From the NCBI GenBank assembly GCA_963920525.1, contig OY986439.1, positions 27,290,819 through 27,354,818 of the forward strand: a stretch of DNA of 64,000 nt, read 5' to 3'. The notes under the pieces were generated by a model. That model searched no databases and had not been told where the DNA came from. It was given only the letters and a program-made list of their open reading frames with translations. This DNA comes from Dichetophora obliterata (Eukaryota; Arthropoda; Insecta; Diptera; Sciomyzidae). Both the position numbers and the translations under genes were made by a program. This document shows positions 10,323-21,519 of this stretch, one piece after another; within the stretch, counting starts at the first letter, position 1; every line of letters starts with the position of its first letter.

Positions 10323-11867
10323 TAATTATTATTTTTTGCTTTTTATTATAAAATGCATCCTCAGTACGGTCTCTGGAATTAATTTTTCTTTTCGGTCGTC
10401 ACCTCCCTGTAGAAAATGGCAAACCTCAGAGAGTAAAAACTGCCATTAGAAGCTTATTGACCCAATTGATCAATAGAAGCTAGGTCAAAGTCTTTCCGAG
10501 AGCAAAAATTTTTCAAGACTCTCATTTTGGTAGAATGTGTTGAATTACATTACAAACAGATTGAAAAAAAATGTAATTGGTCGATAAGTTTGATTCCATA
10601 GTGTAGAAAATTTTGATAATTTATGTTTCGAGAAAATCGTGTTTCAATTTACTCTGTTTAGTTAAATTTACTCTGACACATCAGGTTTTAAGCGCAGTGG
10701 AATCTGTATTATAAGCGGAATTGATTTATTGAACGATAATTGAACAATAATCAATCTAAAAAAAAATTAAATTTTCAAAAAATTGTTGTTTAATTAGTGA
10801 TTTAAAATAATTTTATGTAGGCAGTTACTGCTAAACCAAATATATGTATTTTTACATGTATTACAAAAACTATAATATAAATTACTGAGGGATTATAACA
10901 TTATGGTCTAAATTAAAACTATGTTATAATCCCGAAAATCCCGGGATCGAAAAAACTCTAAAAATTGAGATCCCTGGAATCGACTTATATATGTTTATAT
11001 AAAAAGAAAATTAAATAATTTTTTTATAGGCTTAACCTTAATCGGTCCCTTGCGTAAATTTTACACACTTTTCAACTTCAAGCTGATATTTCTTTTGTAT
11101 AAATTCATCAAATCGAGCTAGGATTTTGGCTCCATGTAAAAATCGTATGCAGAATTTATGTTTTCGACTTTTTTTTACGCTAGGTGTAGCTGCTGCCCTA
11201 CAGAAAAAAAAATGTCCCTAATAGGTTCTTGTGTGTAAAATTTACACACTATAATCTTGGTGCGCTTTTCTTCTGTTTTATTTTTAATTTTTCTTTCGAT
11301 ATTTTCCTAATTTTTAATTTTTTCTTAACTTGCTAAAATCCGGTGCGTTACTACCACGCCCCCTTGTCCGACGCTCATAAAATGTTATAAGTGGAACGGC
11401 ACTTGTAAGTTGTGGTCAAATACCGAATTCCTAGGCTGTGCGATCTATAATTGCAAAGCTATTCGATGTAGCAAATTTGGGTTGTTTAGAAAGTACCACG
11501 CCCCTTTTTCTAATTCAAAAACCATCCTTTGAATGCGTTTAAAAACTTTCTAAAGCTATTCGATATTGAAAATGTTGGGATATATTTGAGATGCCACGCC
11601 TTTTTCGCAATTGCTGACTGCTTCACAAGAACATTCTAAAGACTTTGCTACCGTTTCCCTGAAAGTTTCATAAAAATTGGTTCAGCGGTCTCGGAATCTT
11701 TACGTGATATACACACTAGGGCGGATCGATTTAAAAATCGCACATTGCTCAGTGAAAATCGTATTCTAGGGATCAAAATAAGAAACTTTGCTCGAGGAAC
11801 TATACCTCTAAAACGAATTCTAATGCCCCAACTTTTGACTTTTGTCCCGTAGCGTCCAATTATGAAA

Positions 11868-12290
11868 AATCCCTCTTTGACCCATTTAGAGTGCCCCAAT
11901 TGAGTCCAAATATATGACCGACCCTCACTAACTTTGGAGGGCCGATCCGCCCATGCCAGTGGCGACCCCATTTTGCTGATTTTCTCATGTAAAGTGCCAA
12001 AAATTGTGATTTTTTTAAATGTTTGTATGGGGAACCCCCAGGGGGTTCCAGGGGGTTCCAGGGGGTGTGCCACTAGCATGGGTGGATCGGCCCTCCAAAG
12101 TTAGTGGGGGTTGATCATACATTTGGACTCGATTGGGGCACTTAAATGGGTCAAAGACCCAACTTCTGACTTTTGTCCCGAAGGGTCAAATTTTGAAAAA
12201 TCCCTCTTTGACCCATTTAGAGTGCCCCAATTGAGTCCAAATGTATGACCGACCTCTACTAACTTTGGAGGGCCGATCCACCCATTTTGG
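11868..12290. repeat. Three ~95-bp blocks, two direct and one inverted
   Basis: A block containing TTTGACCCATTTAGAGTGCC, CCAATTGAGTCCAAAT and ACTAACTTTGGAGGGCCGAT occurs at 11868-11960 (+), about 12075-12165 (inverted) and 12196-12290 (+). Between the first two is a small tandem run of GGGGGTTCCA at about 12037-12066. Overlapping frames such as 11648-12079 (-) arise from these repeats. Confidence 0.8.
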
Positions 12291-12974
12291 TATTACACAC
12301 ATACATATATTAATTTTTTTATATATATAGATGGGCGGAAAAATTAGGCGTGTTAGCATATATATATATAGTGGCCGACACTTGGTCCCATTGCACCTAC
12401 ATACCAATTTTTACTGTCAAAACGTGAACATCTCAGGAATTAGCATGATTTCGAAAAAGTAGGCATAGATATATGCGACCATAGTAAACATATGAACCAA
12501 ACTACCAAATATTGGTTTTATTCGTTTCAAAACGCCTTACATATAGAAGTTCCATTGCTTGGTGGGCGATGAAATAGGCGTGACAACATTTATTTACAAT
12601 ATATATAGTTCACTATCAAAACTTGTACAACTCAGGAATTGGCATGATTTCGAAAAAGTAGTCGTAGATAAAGTGCGACCACGCCCATTTTTAGTACAGT
12701 TGACGATAGTAACCATCTAAACAAAATTTTAGTTTTTGCGATAAAAACCGTCCGATAAATAGCATTTTTTATGGTTTGTGGGCGATAACGTAAATTTGGG
12801 TTGTATAGAAAGTAGCACGCTCCCATGTTCAATCGACACAAAACTTCCCAGGAGCACTCTCAAGATATTGTTTCAATTTTTCTGAAAATTTCACAAAGAT
12901 CGGTTCAGTGGTTTTTGAATCTAACCGTGATAAACATGCATACAAGCCCACATTCATACAACCACTTCTATATA

Positions 12975-13821
12975 CAGTGGTGTGCAAAGAAATAGGGACA
13001 CCTGTATTTTTATATTTAAAGCTGCATGAATTATATACAAGGTGCCCCAGATATAGTATTAATTCCATCGGTTGGTGATTCTTCTTGATAAGGCGAGTAT
13101 AACACTTTATGGAGTTTCCTCTCACATTGTAAAACTTTCAAAATACAGAGTGTTTTACGGTTTTGGTACGTGTTTAGTATTATATACTACTCACCATAAA
13201 ATAAAAAATAATATTTTCTATTTTAGAAAAAATATCAACTTTTTCATCAGTATATCAACCACTTTCGTGTCATGTGCTGTAGAGGGGCTAAAATTTTGAG
13301 ATTGTCCAACGAAATATCAACAAATTTTGAATCTTTTCTTTTAGCGGAGCTGTTATCATCCAAAATTGGAATTAAAAAGAAAACTGTTGACTAAATGCAT
13401 TTTAACATGAAAAACAGAGATTTTAAATTTTGACGATTACAGCTCCGCTAAAACAAAAGATACAAAATTTGTTGATATTTCGTTTGATAATCTTAAAATT
13501 TTAGCTCCGTTGCAGCACATGGCACGAAAGTGGTTGATAAATTGATAGAAATTTGATATTTTTTCTAAAATACAAAATATTATTTTTTGTTTTATGGTGA
13601 GTAGTTTAGATCAATAATACTAAACACGAACCAAAACCGTAAAACACCCTGTATCTTGAAAGTTTTACAATGTGGGAGGAGACTCCATAAAGTTTTATAC
13701 TTGCTCATCAGGAGGAACCACTACCCGAAGGAATTAATGCTATATCTAGGGCATCTTGTATATAATTCTTGCATCTTTGAATATAAAAATACAGGTTTCC
13801 CTATTTCTTTGCACATCACTG
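12975..13821. mobile_element. TA-flanked Tc1/mariner-type foldback MITE
   Basis: TA dinucleotides flank the ends CAGTGGTGTGCAAAGAAATA and, mirrored, CAGTGATGTGCAAAGAAATA. The whole 847 bp forms a long palindrome whose arms meet near 13390. Arm landmarks are GTGTTTTACGGTTTTGGT and its inverse, and TCATGTGCTGTAG against CTGCAGCACATG-like sequence. No transposase is present. Confidence 0.88.
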
Positions 13822-14017
13822 TATATGGATTTTTTACTCGCTTAATCGATTTAAAGATCTCCTTTTTTAAGTCTTATAAAAAAATGAATAATTAATTACT
13901 TTTAACGAGAAGACTGCATGCATTTCACTCATCGATGAAATATTGCTTCTGAAAAAAGTGTGTAAAATTTACACACAAGGAACATATTCATTTCTAGAAA
14001 TAAAGGACCGACGAAGG

Positions 14018-14933
14018 TTAATTGTTTTTTCACTTTATGGCAGTAAGACGTGCTCTAAAAATTAAATTTATTTTAACTTTTCTATTAACACTTCAGCAAA
14101 TAATTTAAGTGATCTCTATGCAATCTTAAAGGATCTCTTGAAAAATTTCATTCCAATTCCAATTCCTTGGAAAAATAAAAATTTTTGTTATTTCTTGTAG
14201 GCTCCTCCCTAATATTTGTGTAAATAAATATCTTAAGGGTTTTGTATTTTATTTTTTTTTTTAATAAGTATAGAATGCTCTAAAGACCTAATACATATGT
14301 ATGGTGTAGTCAGAATTATTGGTACAAATTATGACAAAAATATTGCTTTTTATCACTAATCTACACTTAATAATAAAAAATTGGTTTAAGTTATGAGCTT
14401 TTTATGAAAATTAACCTCAGGATAAGCAACATGAAGACCGTTACGGATTAAGCGTAGTGGAAGTAAGTGAAAATTTGTACATATTATTTTAATCATTCTG
14501 CTTTTTAGTAAAAGTTTGTTTCCTTTGCATTTTTTCACTCCTTTAATAAATTGAAAATAACACTAACAATCATAACTAGCGGCACCCTAATTTAAACATC
14601 ACAGTGACAAATTTTTAACAGTGTAGTGAGAATCATTAGCTTAAACAAATAGCACAAAGCTTCATTAAAAACGCAGCATACTTGTAGGGTTTTTTGGTTA
14701 TTTAATAAATCATAGGATGATTCACATTATTTGTTGCTATTATTTCTAAGTTTATTTGCCATTGCCACAAATTTTTAAAAACGTACATATATCTTTTGGT
14801 TTTAGAACAATAGCTAGATAGATTTTCTTCAAAGCCTTACACTCATATTAACTGTAATCATCAACACGGACTTTTGTCTCATAAAAAACCATATTAAGCC
14901 CTGTTATATTCCTTTTTATCTCCTATTCCACAG
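14018..14933. other. Intron sequence before far terminal exon
   Basis: AT-rich intronic DNA with no recognised element ends. A polypyrimidine tract and CCACAG acceptor close it at 14933. Confidence 0.4.
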
Positions 14934-15077
14934 CGCACGGATGGCAGCAATATACCCTACTATCGGCCACTACCATCGCCACAGCATTATCGCCCAACAT
15001 CTTCCTATGCGGACACCGGCATCCTGTCTTCCATCAGCAATGGTCTGAACAACTTGTATTCCAACATATTTGGCTGA
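14934..15077 (+). CDS. Carboxypeptidase: alternative far terminal exon
   Basis: The exon follows ATTCCACAG and is in phase 0 with the donor at 4707. It encodes 47 residues, RTDGSNIPYYRPLPSPQHYR then PTSSYADTGILSSISNGL and NNLYSNIFG, followed by TGA at 15075-15077. Pro/Tyr-rich start and amphipathic end look like genuine tail sequence; codon use is less AT-biased than surroundings. AATAAA at 15424-15429 is a plausible poly(A) signal. The intron it closes is 10.2 kb and loaded with transposons. The tail lacks an obvious transmembrane helix or a classical GPI signal, so the isoform may be soluble or peripherally held. Confidence 0.8.
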   Translation, partial: RTDGSNIPYYRPLPSPQHYRPTSSYADTGILSSISNGLNNLYSNIFG

Positions 15078-15719
15078 TCTTTGCTCTATTGACTGTCGTG
15101 GTTCGTCGACATCAAAATCTCCATTTTGTTCATCTTATTTTTCATCGTTATTATAACCATACACTTTGCTAGCCGTGATGATATTTAACATTTGTGAAAT
15201 ATTTAAAAACTATTTATGAAAAAAGTATTTTTGTAGACATAAAACCATTCTTAGATGGAAAAGATGGTAGAATTTTTAATCTTTCAAGCTAAGTATAACT
15301 GACAATCTGTTATTTTTCTGTTGTTGTATTTCAAACACAACATTTTTCAAACTCTTATGATTAAACTAGTGTAGTTAACTGTATCTAGGACAGATTTTAA
15401 AGTTATTTTTTTAATAATATTAAAATAAATTCTGTAAGTTCGATATTTATTCTTATAAAAAAATCTACTTGTTTTATTATAAGGGGGTTATGGAATTATG
15501 AAAAAAGAACTTAAGCGATTTTAATTCAATGAAAAATTGGGATGTTACGTATTTTAGCCTATATAGGGGTACAATTTATTTATTTACATAATAACTGTCC
15601 AATATAAATAACATCTTTTACAGACTAGGCAAAAATTATCTTAAAGAAAAATAACTTTAAATATTTTAATTATTAAATATTTTATTAATTGAAAGAGTTC
15701 AACACATAATAATTAATTT
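15078..15719. other. 3' UTR and flank of far isoform
   Basis: Non-coding AT-rich sequence following the stop, with AATAAA at 15424-15429. Nothing else is recognised. Confidence 0.5.
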
Positions 15720-16165
15720 CTATGGCGAAGCCCGACCAAATAAGTTTAACTAATGTCAAATTAATTAAATTATATAAAAATAATTTAACGATTTCGATCA
15801 AGGTTGAACATTTGGTTGTGCAAATAGCCACCTTTCAGTTAAAACACTAGCTTCTAGCGAAGCAAAAGTCATGTCAATTCTATGGTGCATATCGGCAGAC
15901 TCGTCGAACTCCAACGAATATCGAAGGAAAAAATAAGAAGCAACTAAAACAGACGGCACTCCTGGTATAGCTGAAGGCTTGATCTAAAAATAGCTCCTGC
16001 TTTAAATGTCATATGATTAAGTGGCCTTTGAGAACGTTAAAGTTCTTACGAATTTTTTCGAACACGTGACAAATCATATAAGACTTTAACAGTGGGTTGG
16101 TCACAGCTGAATCACTCTAGACTACTGAAGAGGAAATGTAGCAATTTCCGAAACAGGCTGTCTAG
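15720..16165 (+). repeat. LTR-like dispersed repeat, copy 1
   Basis: This block and 20100-20560 align along their length. Both begin near CTATGGC and GACCAAATAAGTTTAA, share GAACATTTGGTTGTG, CACCTTTCAGTTA, TTCTATGGTGCAT, and close with GACTACTGAAGAGGAA and GCTGTCTAGTC-like sequence. Length near 450 bp and a TATAAATAG box in the other copy would fit a solo LTR, but I do not see TG..CA ends or a duplication. Confidence 0.6.
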
Positions 16166-16559
16166 TCTATGATTTAATTACTATAGGTTGTCCATTCGCC
16201 TGACGTTTTCTCACTAGAAGTAACATATACACCCGTAAAAATGAAGAGGAGAGCAAAAGAGTAGTTTTTTAATGACAAAATATTGCTCAGTTGCCTAAAT
16301 ATTATACTTTTTCGTAGTACTAAATACCCAAAGATACATTTCGCTACTGCTTTTTCTACTGCGTTTTCCAATACTTGTTTGTTTTAATTGAAAAATTTGT
16401 TGCGTTTTTAAAAAGGTAATGACAATGTTTTGCTGTGTAAATCAATATTGAAATAATAAAAGAAATGTATGCATCACATATAACACAAAACAAAAATTTT
16501 AATTTTACAATAAGAATATTTGTATTATTTTTTAGCTTTGAAGTTACAATTGAAGTACT

Positions 16560-16840
16560 TATTGCAGGAACATGATATGCCACACAAAAAATATTTAAAA
16601 TAATCGACTCTAAAGTTTTGAAAAATTCTATTTTTGTATGAAGAATTGGAATTGAACACGTAAACTTTTACAAATAGATTAGAATATTAATTAGAAATAG
16701 CCAAAATCTCTTTAGTGGTTGTTGGCAATGCATTGAGTCATGTATTCTGCATAAAAAATTGATTTTTAAGATCATGTGGCTTATCACGTTATTGCAATAA
16801 AGAGTCAGTTTAGAGATTAATTTCATTGAAAACCTGTTTT
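16560..16840 (+). repeat. Dispersed repeat (related to 41960-42370)
   Basis: Shares ACTTTTACAAAT, TTGGCAATGCATTGAGTCATGT-type and TGTGGCTTATCACGTTATT-type blocks with 41960-42370. This copy is the empty version of the site that carries the small MITE at 42029-42203. Confidence 0.6.
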
Positions 16841-16979
16841 TAAATATACACACTTAGTATGAATGTTTTCGTAGCATTTTGCTTATAAAAGTTAGTATAT
16901 GGAGTAATTCCGCCAAAAGTGCCATTTTTTCTTTTGAAAAATGGATAAATGTAAAGATAAAACTGAAGCTACAATAAAA

Positions 16980-17370
16980 CCCGTATGATACTTCATTGTG
17001 TTGTCCAGTTTTTATTCATTAACAATGAAACTAGAGCAGTTGAAATAGAGCTAAAGTTAAAATTCAAGAAGTGTGAGTGTATACGCATATAGCATGAATT
17101 GGACAAAAGAATGTACGACGGACAACATTTTCAATGCATTATTTTTGACGTTTCTCTCAATTCGTTCGTCGTTAAGTTTCGATCAAATATAAAGTGTCAA
17201 AAACAAGAACAGAGAGATAAAATAGTCACGTTGCGGAGATGTTACAAAGTGGCACAATGCATGTTTTTATCCTTTTCCCACAATATATATATATCTGTCT
17301 AGCTCACGCGCCACTTGTTTTCAGATTTTAAAATTGGACAAAACAATGAAGTATCATACGGTCATAAGTA
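16980..17370 (-). repeat. Dispersed repeat, copy 2 (relative of 1917-2710)
   Basis: Inverted relative of 1917-2710, starting CCCGTATGATACTTCATTGT and ending ATGAAGTATCATACGGTCAT, so the copy itself has mirrored ends around CGTATGATACTTCATTG. It lacks the insertion seen at 2011-2456. The frame 17099-17302 is not supported as a gene. Confidence 0.65.
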
Positions 17371-19069
17371 AGCCTGCAGACTGACAGCTTTTTAGCGAAG
17401 CCAGAACTTATATAAGTATACATGGCTGAAAAAACTCTTAGCTCTAGAGCTGCCCTCAAGAAAGTTAAAATAATTTTTTTTAAAGGATTAAAGAACCAAG
17501 GCATGCGCCTTATGCAAACAAGGTTTGGTCTTTGACCTGCAAGGAAAGGAATAGATTATTTAGAGGAATTGATTGGAACCCATACGTGAATTATTGATTA
17601 GGCGAAACAACAGTGAAAGACAATTTTAATTGCTTTTATCCGAGGCTAGTGTTATGCCTTAACCTCGGCAAACATTTCCAGCCCTTAGTTGTTCCTGTCC
17701 TCTAATTTCACATTTTCCACATTTTATTTATGCATTTTTAGTTTTCCCATAATTCTTTAATGTAGGAAACAACAAAGAAAGTGAAAAGAACCATGCCCGA
17801 GCCCGAAATCGAACCAGAGACCTCTGGGTTGATAGTTTAGCGCACTCTCCACTAGACTAAAAAAGACAACAACCTTTGTGACTTAAAGGCCTATCTTTGA
17901 ATCACACGGTATTACGTCACGAAATTAATTTGTATGCATTTTGTGTTTTTTGAGTGGTTACAGGAATGACATAAAATGTCAGGAATGACAAAATCGTCCT
18001 TATTTGGAGATCGCAGGTATCATACCTAACTAAAATACCTTTTCGCACGTTTTTATCATAAATTTGATAACTACTTTAATGTGTTATACTAAATTTCATT
18101 TCAGTCTTTCACTAACCGAATACACAGTTGGTTACAGAAATTACAACTCTATCTTGGTTTACACTCGTCAAGGCTTGATAGTCAAGTTTTGCATATTCCC
18201 CTTTAAAATTGACGCTTCATTTGACACAGTGGAACAAATTTTCAACTTTTAGCTGATCAGTTTTGGTCAACAGCTTCCATTTTATTAAATTAAATAGTTT
18301 ATCATCGAAGCAAATATATTTAACTGAGAGTCAATTAAAAAAAAACGTATATGAATTTCTATTTATTCAATGAAAGATAAAACTGCAGGTTTTAAATATA
18401 AAATATATTTTTGCCACTTAGTGCAGCACATTTTTGAGAAAATAACGGTTTTATCACTAGTTTATAGCAAAAGTAATATAAAACTGCTCAAAAAATTCAA
18501 ATCATTGCTTAAATTTATTTTATCTATATTTTTTCTACTAGATAATTTAATTACCTTTCAAATGATATGTCAATATTTTATATTTATTAGATAATGGTAA
18601 ATATATATAGTTACGGTATCGATTTCTTGTTCGACCAAACATAATTTTTTTTGTTCTGAACAAAAAAACCATTTTCAAATCGCGGCGCCTCAGTTATTGT
18701 AATCGTGCCCTGATTTTTTTCTGATAACAGCAATATATAGAATAACTACTTTAAAAAAAAAAATACACAGCGAAACACTGAAACATAACTTTTACAGAGA
18801 AAACCACAAATCCCTGGTTGTCATTTATATTTGAGAGAGAAAATATTTTTGTTTACACATTTACGGGTGTTGTCTAACGAACGGACAACCTATAATAATT
18901 AAATCATGGTCTAGTCTGCAACAAAAAATAAAGAAAATGAAAATAAAGAAACGATTGTTTTTATTTAATAAAACAGGTAAGAATGCTGTCAGTGGCCCAG
19001 GCCACAAGTGCCATGTGTATACACTAAAATATTTCAAAAATAAATTCACACCGGTGCACATTGGGCCAG
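17371..19069. other. Non-coding spacer with one SINE fragment
   Basis: Apart from the tRNA-like SINE head at 17791-17860 I see AT-rich DNA without element ends. Small frames (18064-18252, 18370-18594) have no domain, neighbours or codon signal. Confidence 0.4.
17791..17860 (-). repeat. tRNA-like SINE head, second family
   Basis: Read on the minus strand it contains a box A-like TAGTCTAGTGGAGAGTGCGC and, about 30 bases on, a box B GGTTCGATTTC. It does not close into a convincing acceptor stem, so it is a SINE-type promoter remnant rather than a tRNA gene. Confidence 0.6.
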
Positions 19070-19270
19070 AAATTTAGAAAGTGTCCAAAAATCATATCTT
19101 GGCGTTGAATAGACAGAATTTAATAAAACTTGGTGCAGGATACTTGGAATAAAGCATATTTTCCAAGCGCGATGCAAAAAGTGGGTGGGATTCAACAAAG
19201 AGGCATGGCACTACCAATAAAATACTGTATCTCGTCTAAGATTGGCACCAGCTTATTGAAATAGGGTACA
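19070..19270 (+). repeat. Dispersed repeat of the GGCGTGGCA family
   Basis: Contains AAAAGTGGGTGGGATTCAAC, AGGCATGGCACTACCAAT and ATACTGTATCTCGTCTAA, matching 24830-25060 and more distantly the tandem units at 700-1195. Confidence 0.6.
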
Positions 19271-19621
19271 CCCAGAGAAAAACAGCATTGTAAAAATAAA
19301 TATGAACATACTTGATTTTTGAAATAGTTGAATTTAATATGAAACATTTTTTTAACTTAAAACATATTTAAATAAATAATTGAATATGAATGAATTTTTA
19401 ATTAAAAATAAGACATTTTGTTATTAGCACATACAATTAAATTAAAAGTGCAATAATTGATATCAATATGAGAAAATTATTTTGACTTTTTAGTATAATT
19501 AAATGAAATATTTTAATTAGTTTTTATGATCTATTGAATAATTACATGAATTAAGATTGTGAGCTGTAGATCAAGTAAGTTTTCAAGAAGGCAACAACAA
19601 CAACAACAACTCTGTATAGAG

Positions 19622-19930
19622 TAGGGCGGGTCAATTTGTATGGACGAATTTTTTGGAGGTCTGGCTCAGCGAAATTCGTAAAATACATGTAATTTCAAGA
19701 CTTTTTCTCCACTACAGCATATACAAATTCTGAAAAAAAGCTGTGCGGACTTTCGTAAATAGATTTTGTTCTCAATTATAAAATATGAATGTATGAATGT
19801 ATGTGTATGAATCTATTTACGAAAGTCCGCACAGCTTTTTTTCAGAATTTGTATATGCTGTAGTGGAGAAAAAGTTATGAAATTACATGTATTTTACGAA
19901 TTTCGCTGAGCCAGAATTTGACCCGCCCTA
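19622..19930. mobile_element. hAT foldback MITE, TAGGGCGGGT family (short copy)
   Basis: Termini TAGGGCGGGTCAATTT and, mirrored, TAGGGCGGGTCAAATT are flanked by a perfect 8-bp duplication GTATAGAG (19614-19621, 19931-19938). The 309 bp fold into one hairpin with arms of about 130 bp, sharing CGAAAGTCCGCACAGC. It shares its end with the larger element at 47247-48244. It is non-coding. Confidence 0.93.
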
Positions 19931-20099
19931 GTATAGAGTCAATCACTTAGTAAACTGAAACTGACTGAAATGAAATGATGAGAAATTGACTCTATACAGA
20001 GTTGTTGTTGTTGTTGTTGTTGCCTTCTTGAAAACTTACTTGATCTACAGCTCACAATCTTAATTCATGTAATTATTCAATAGATTATAAAAACTAATT

Positions 20100-20560
20100 A
20101 ACTTAACTATGGCAGAGCACGGCCAAATAAGTTTAATTAATGTCAAATTAATTAAATAATCTAATAATTGATCGATTTTTCGGTCAAAGTCATGTGTAAT
20201 TGAACATTTGGTTGTGAAAATATAGCCACCTTTCAGTTAGAACACTAGCTTCTGGCGAAGCAAAAACTCGTTTCATTTCTATGGTGCATTTCGACAAACA
20301 ATCGAGCACCAATGAATATTGAAATAAATGAAGAAGCAACTAGAACAGATGGCAACCCTTAATAGAGTTGACGGCGGTGATCTATAAATAGCCTACTGCT
20401 TTGAAATGTCATATGAATAGCAGCCATACAATTCATAAGAATGAATTCCAGAATCTGCACATTCATATGCTAGTTTAAACAGTGAGTTGATCACAGCTTA
20501 ATCACTCAAAGACTACTGAAGAGGAATATGTAGCGATTTCCGAAACCGACTGTCTAGTCA
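20100..20560 (+). repeat. LTR-like dispersed repeat, copy 2
   Basis: Relative of 15720-16165. GATCTATAAATAGCC provides a TATA-like box and GACTACTGAAGAGGAA lies near the end. No gag or pol sequence adjoins it, so if it is an LTR it is a solo one. Confidence 0.6.
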
Positions 20561-21519
20561 GCTAAGTGATTGACTCTATTCAGAGTTGTTGTTGTTGTTG
20601 TTGCCTTCTTGAAAACTTACTTGATCTACAGCTCACAATCTTAATTCACGTAAATATTTTAATACTTTATTTCAAATATTTATACACTTTGGTTAAAGTA
20701 TGAAAACCATTTCACCCTTTGAAGCTTAATTAGAGCATCCAATTTCAGGACGCTTAGGCAATCCCGAGATTTCGGGATTTGAAAAATAAAATCCAGGGAT
20801 CCCGGGACTAGTCTCGGGTTTGACAAAGCTTAGAAAACGAATTTTTTGGAAGACGTAATATGAAGTTTTAAAGTAGTTATGCCTTGTTTTACCACAAAAA
20901 ACATTGCAGAAGATTTTAAAATACTAAAAACACAATTTCGATTAAATGTGTGTATAGTATTTATTGTTTATTTTTGAAAAACAAAGATCAATTCTTTGAA
21001 AAAAAAAAATAATAAAATTAGATCATTCAGAGGGAATTTTAAATTTTTTGCTCAAATAAGTGCTTTTATTTCACAAGTAGACTAGATTCTGAAAGTGTAA
21101 GCAAAATGGGATGGTTTAAATTTTTGGTCTCCAAAAATAAGGAAAATAGTGCTTAAAATGGGTCTAAAGTGACTAAATTTCAGTCGCAAATATCTCGAGA
21201 TTTTGATCTGATTGACAAAAATTGAGTATGTCACTAAGTTCTACGACCAACAAATTAGTTTACATGTCTTAGTATTTTCGTGTGTCTATTTGACGTACCT
21301 ACAGTGTAATTTTAGTATTTTTAAGTAGGAGTTTTTTGATATTTTGTACAGCTTGTTTAAGTAAGGTTTTTATTTTTTTACTTTTTTAAAGTCAAATTTT
21401 AGTTTTTTAAGTTAAGGTTTCTCAAGTCAAGTTTTTTAAGTATTATTTTTTCATTGTGTTATTTTGTACTGCTAGTTAAAAAAAAGGTTTTTATTTTAAA
21501 AATTATGTTGATTTGCTAT

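Larger units (their letters stand above)
8107..10375. mobile_element. hAT element inserted in the SINE
   Basis: Termini CAGAGACTGT (left) and, mirrored, CAGAGACCGT (right) fit the hAT consensus YARNG. A perfect 8-bp duplication GAATTAAT flanks it at 8099-8106 and 10376-10383, and its single-copy form is SINE sequence. Behind the left end is an AT-rich foldback (about 8230-8650) built around CCGATATTTTTTTGGTCAC and its inverse. No transposase is present. Confidence 0.9.
8027..10505 (+). repeat. tRNA-derived SINE, split by a hAT insertion
   Basis: The 5' part (8027-8106) has TGGCCCCTAAGCTAA, CCGCGGTAGC and a box B-like GGTTCGATTCTAGC. The 3' part (10376-10505) has TTTCGGTCGTCACC, AAACCTCAGAGAGTAAAAAC and CAATTGATCAATAGAAGCTA. 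Joined in order they follow the uninterrupted copy at 41292-41640 (opposite strand). The copy lacks most of box A and is not expected to be transcribed. Confidence 0.85.
7925..10976. mobile_element. hAT-like element (outermost of a four-level nest)
   Basis: The left end TAGGGATGTCAATCCCGGGA and the inverse of the right end, CAGGGATCTCAAT, share the hAT-type start YAGGG. Subterminal blocks are rich in ATCCCGGGAT. Flanking octamers GTATCGAA (7917-7924) and GAATCGAC (10977-10984) agree at 6 of 8 positions, as expected of an old 8-bp duplication. No hAT transposase remains; the interior is occupied by later insertions. Confidence 0.62.
11036..14017. mobile_element. TTAA-flanked piggyBac-like composite element
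   Basis: TTAA lies at 11032-11035 and 14018-14021. Termini are CCTTAATCGGTCC and, mirrored, CCTTCGTCGGTCC. Near both ends is the subterminal palindrome TGTGTAAAATTTACACAC (about 11230 and 13960). The interior has no piggyBac transposase. It holds the inverted blocks at 11868-12290, dispersed repeats with CACGCCCATTTTTAGTAC, and the nested element at 12975-13821. Confidence 0.72.
19490..20660. repeat. Palindrome plus direct repeat around LTR-like copy 2
   Basis: The arm GATTGTGAGCTGTAGATCAA, GTAAGTTTTCAAGAAGGC, (AAC)n, CTCTGTATAGAGTCAAT appears at about 19553-19625, inverted at about 19985-20075, and again inverted at about 20565-20650. The LTR-like block 20100-20560 thus lies between two same-direction copies of the arm. 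A hAT MITE has inserted in the stem. Confidence 0.8.
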
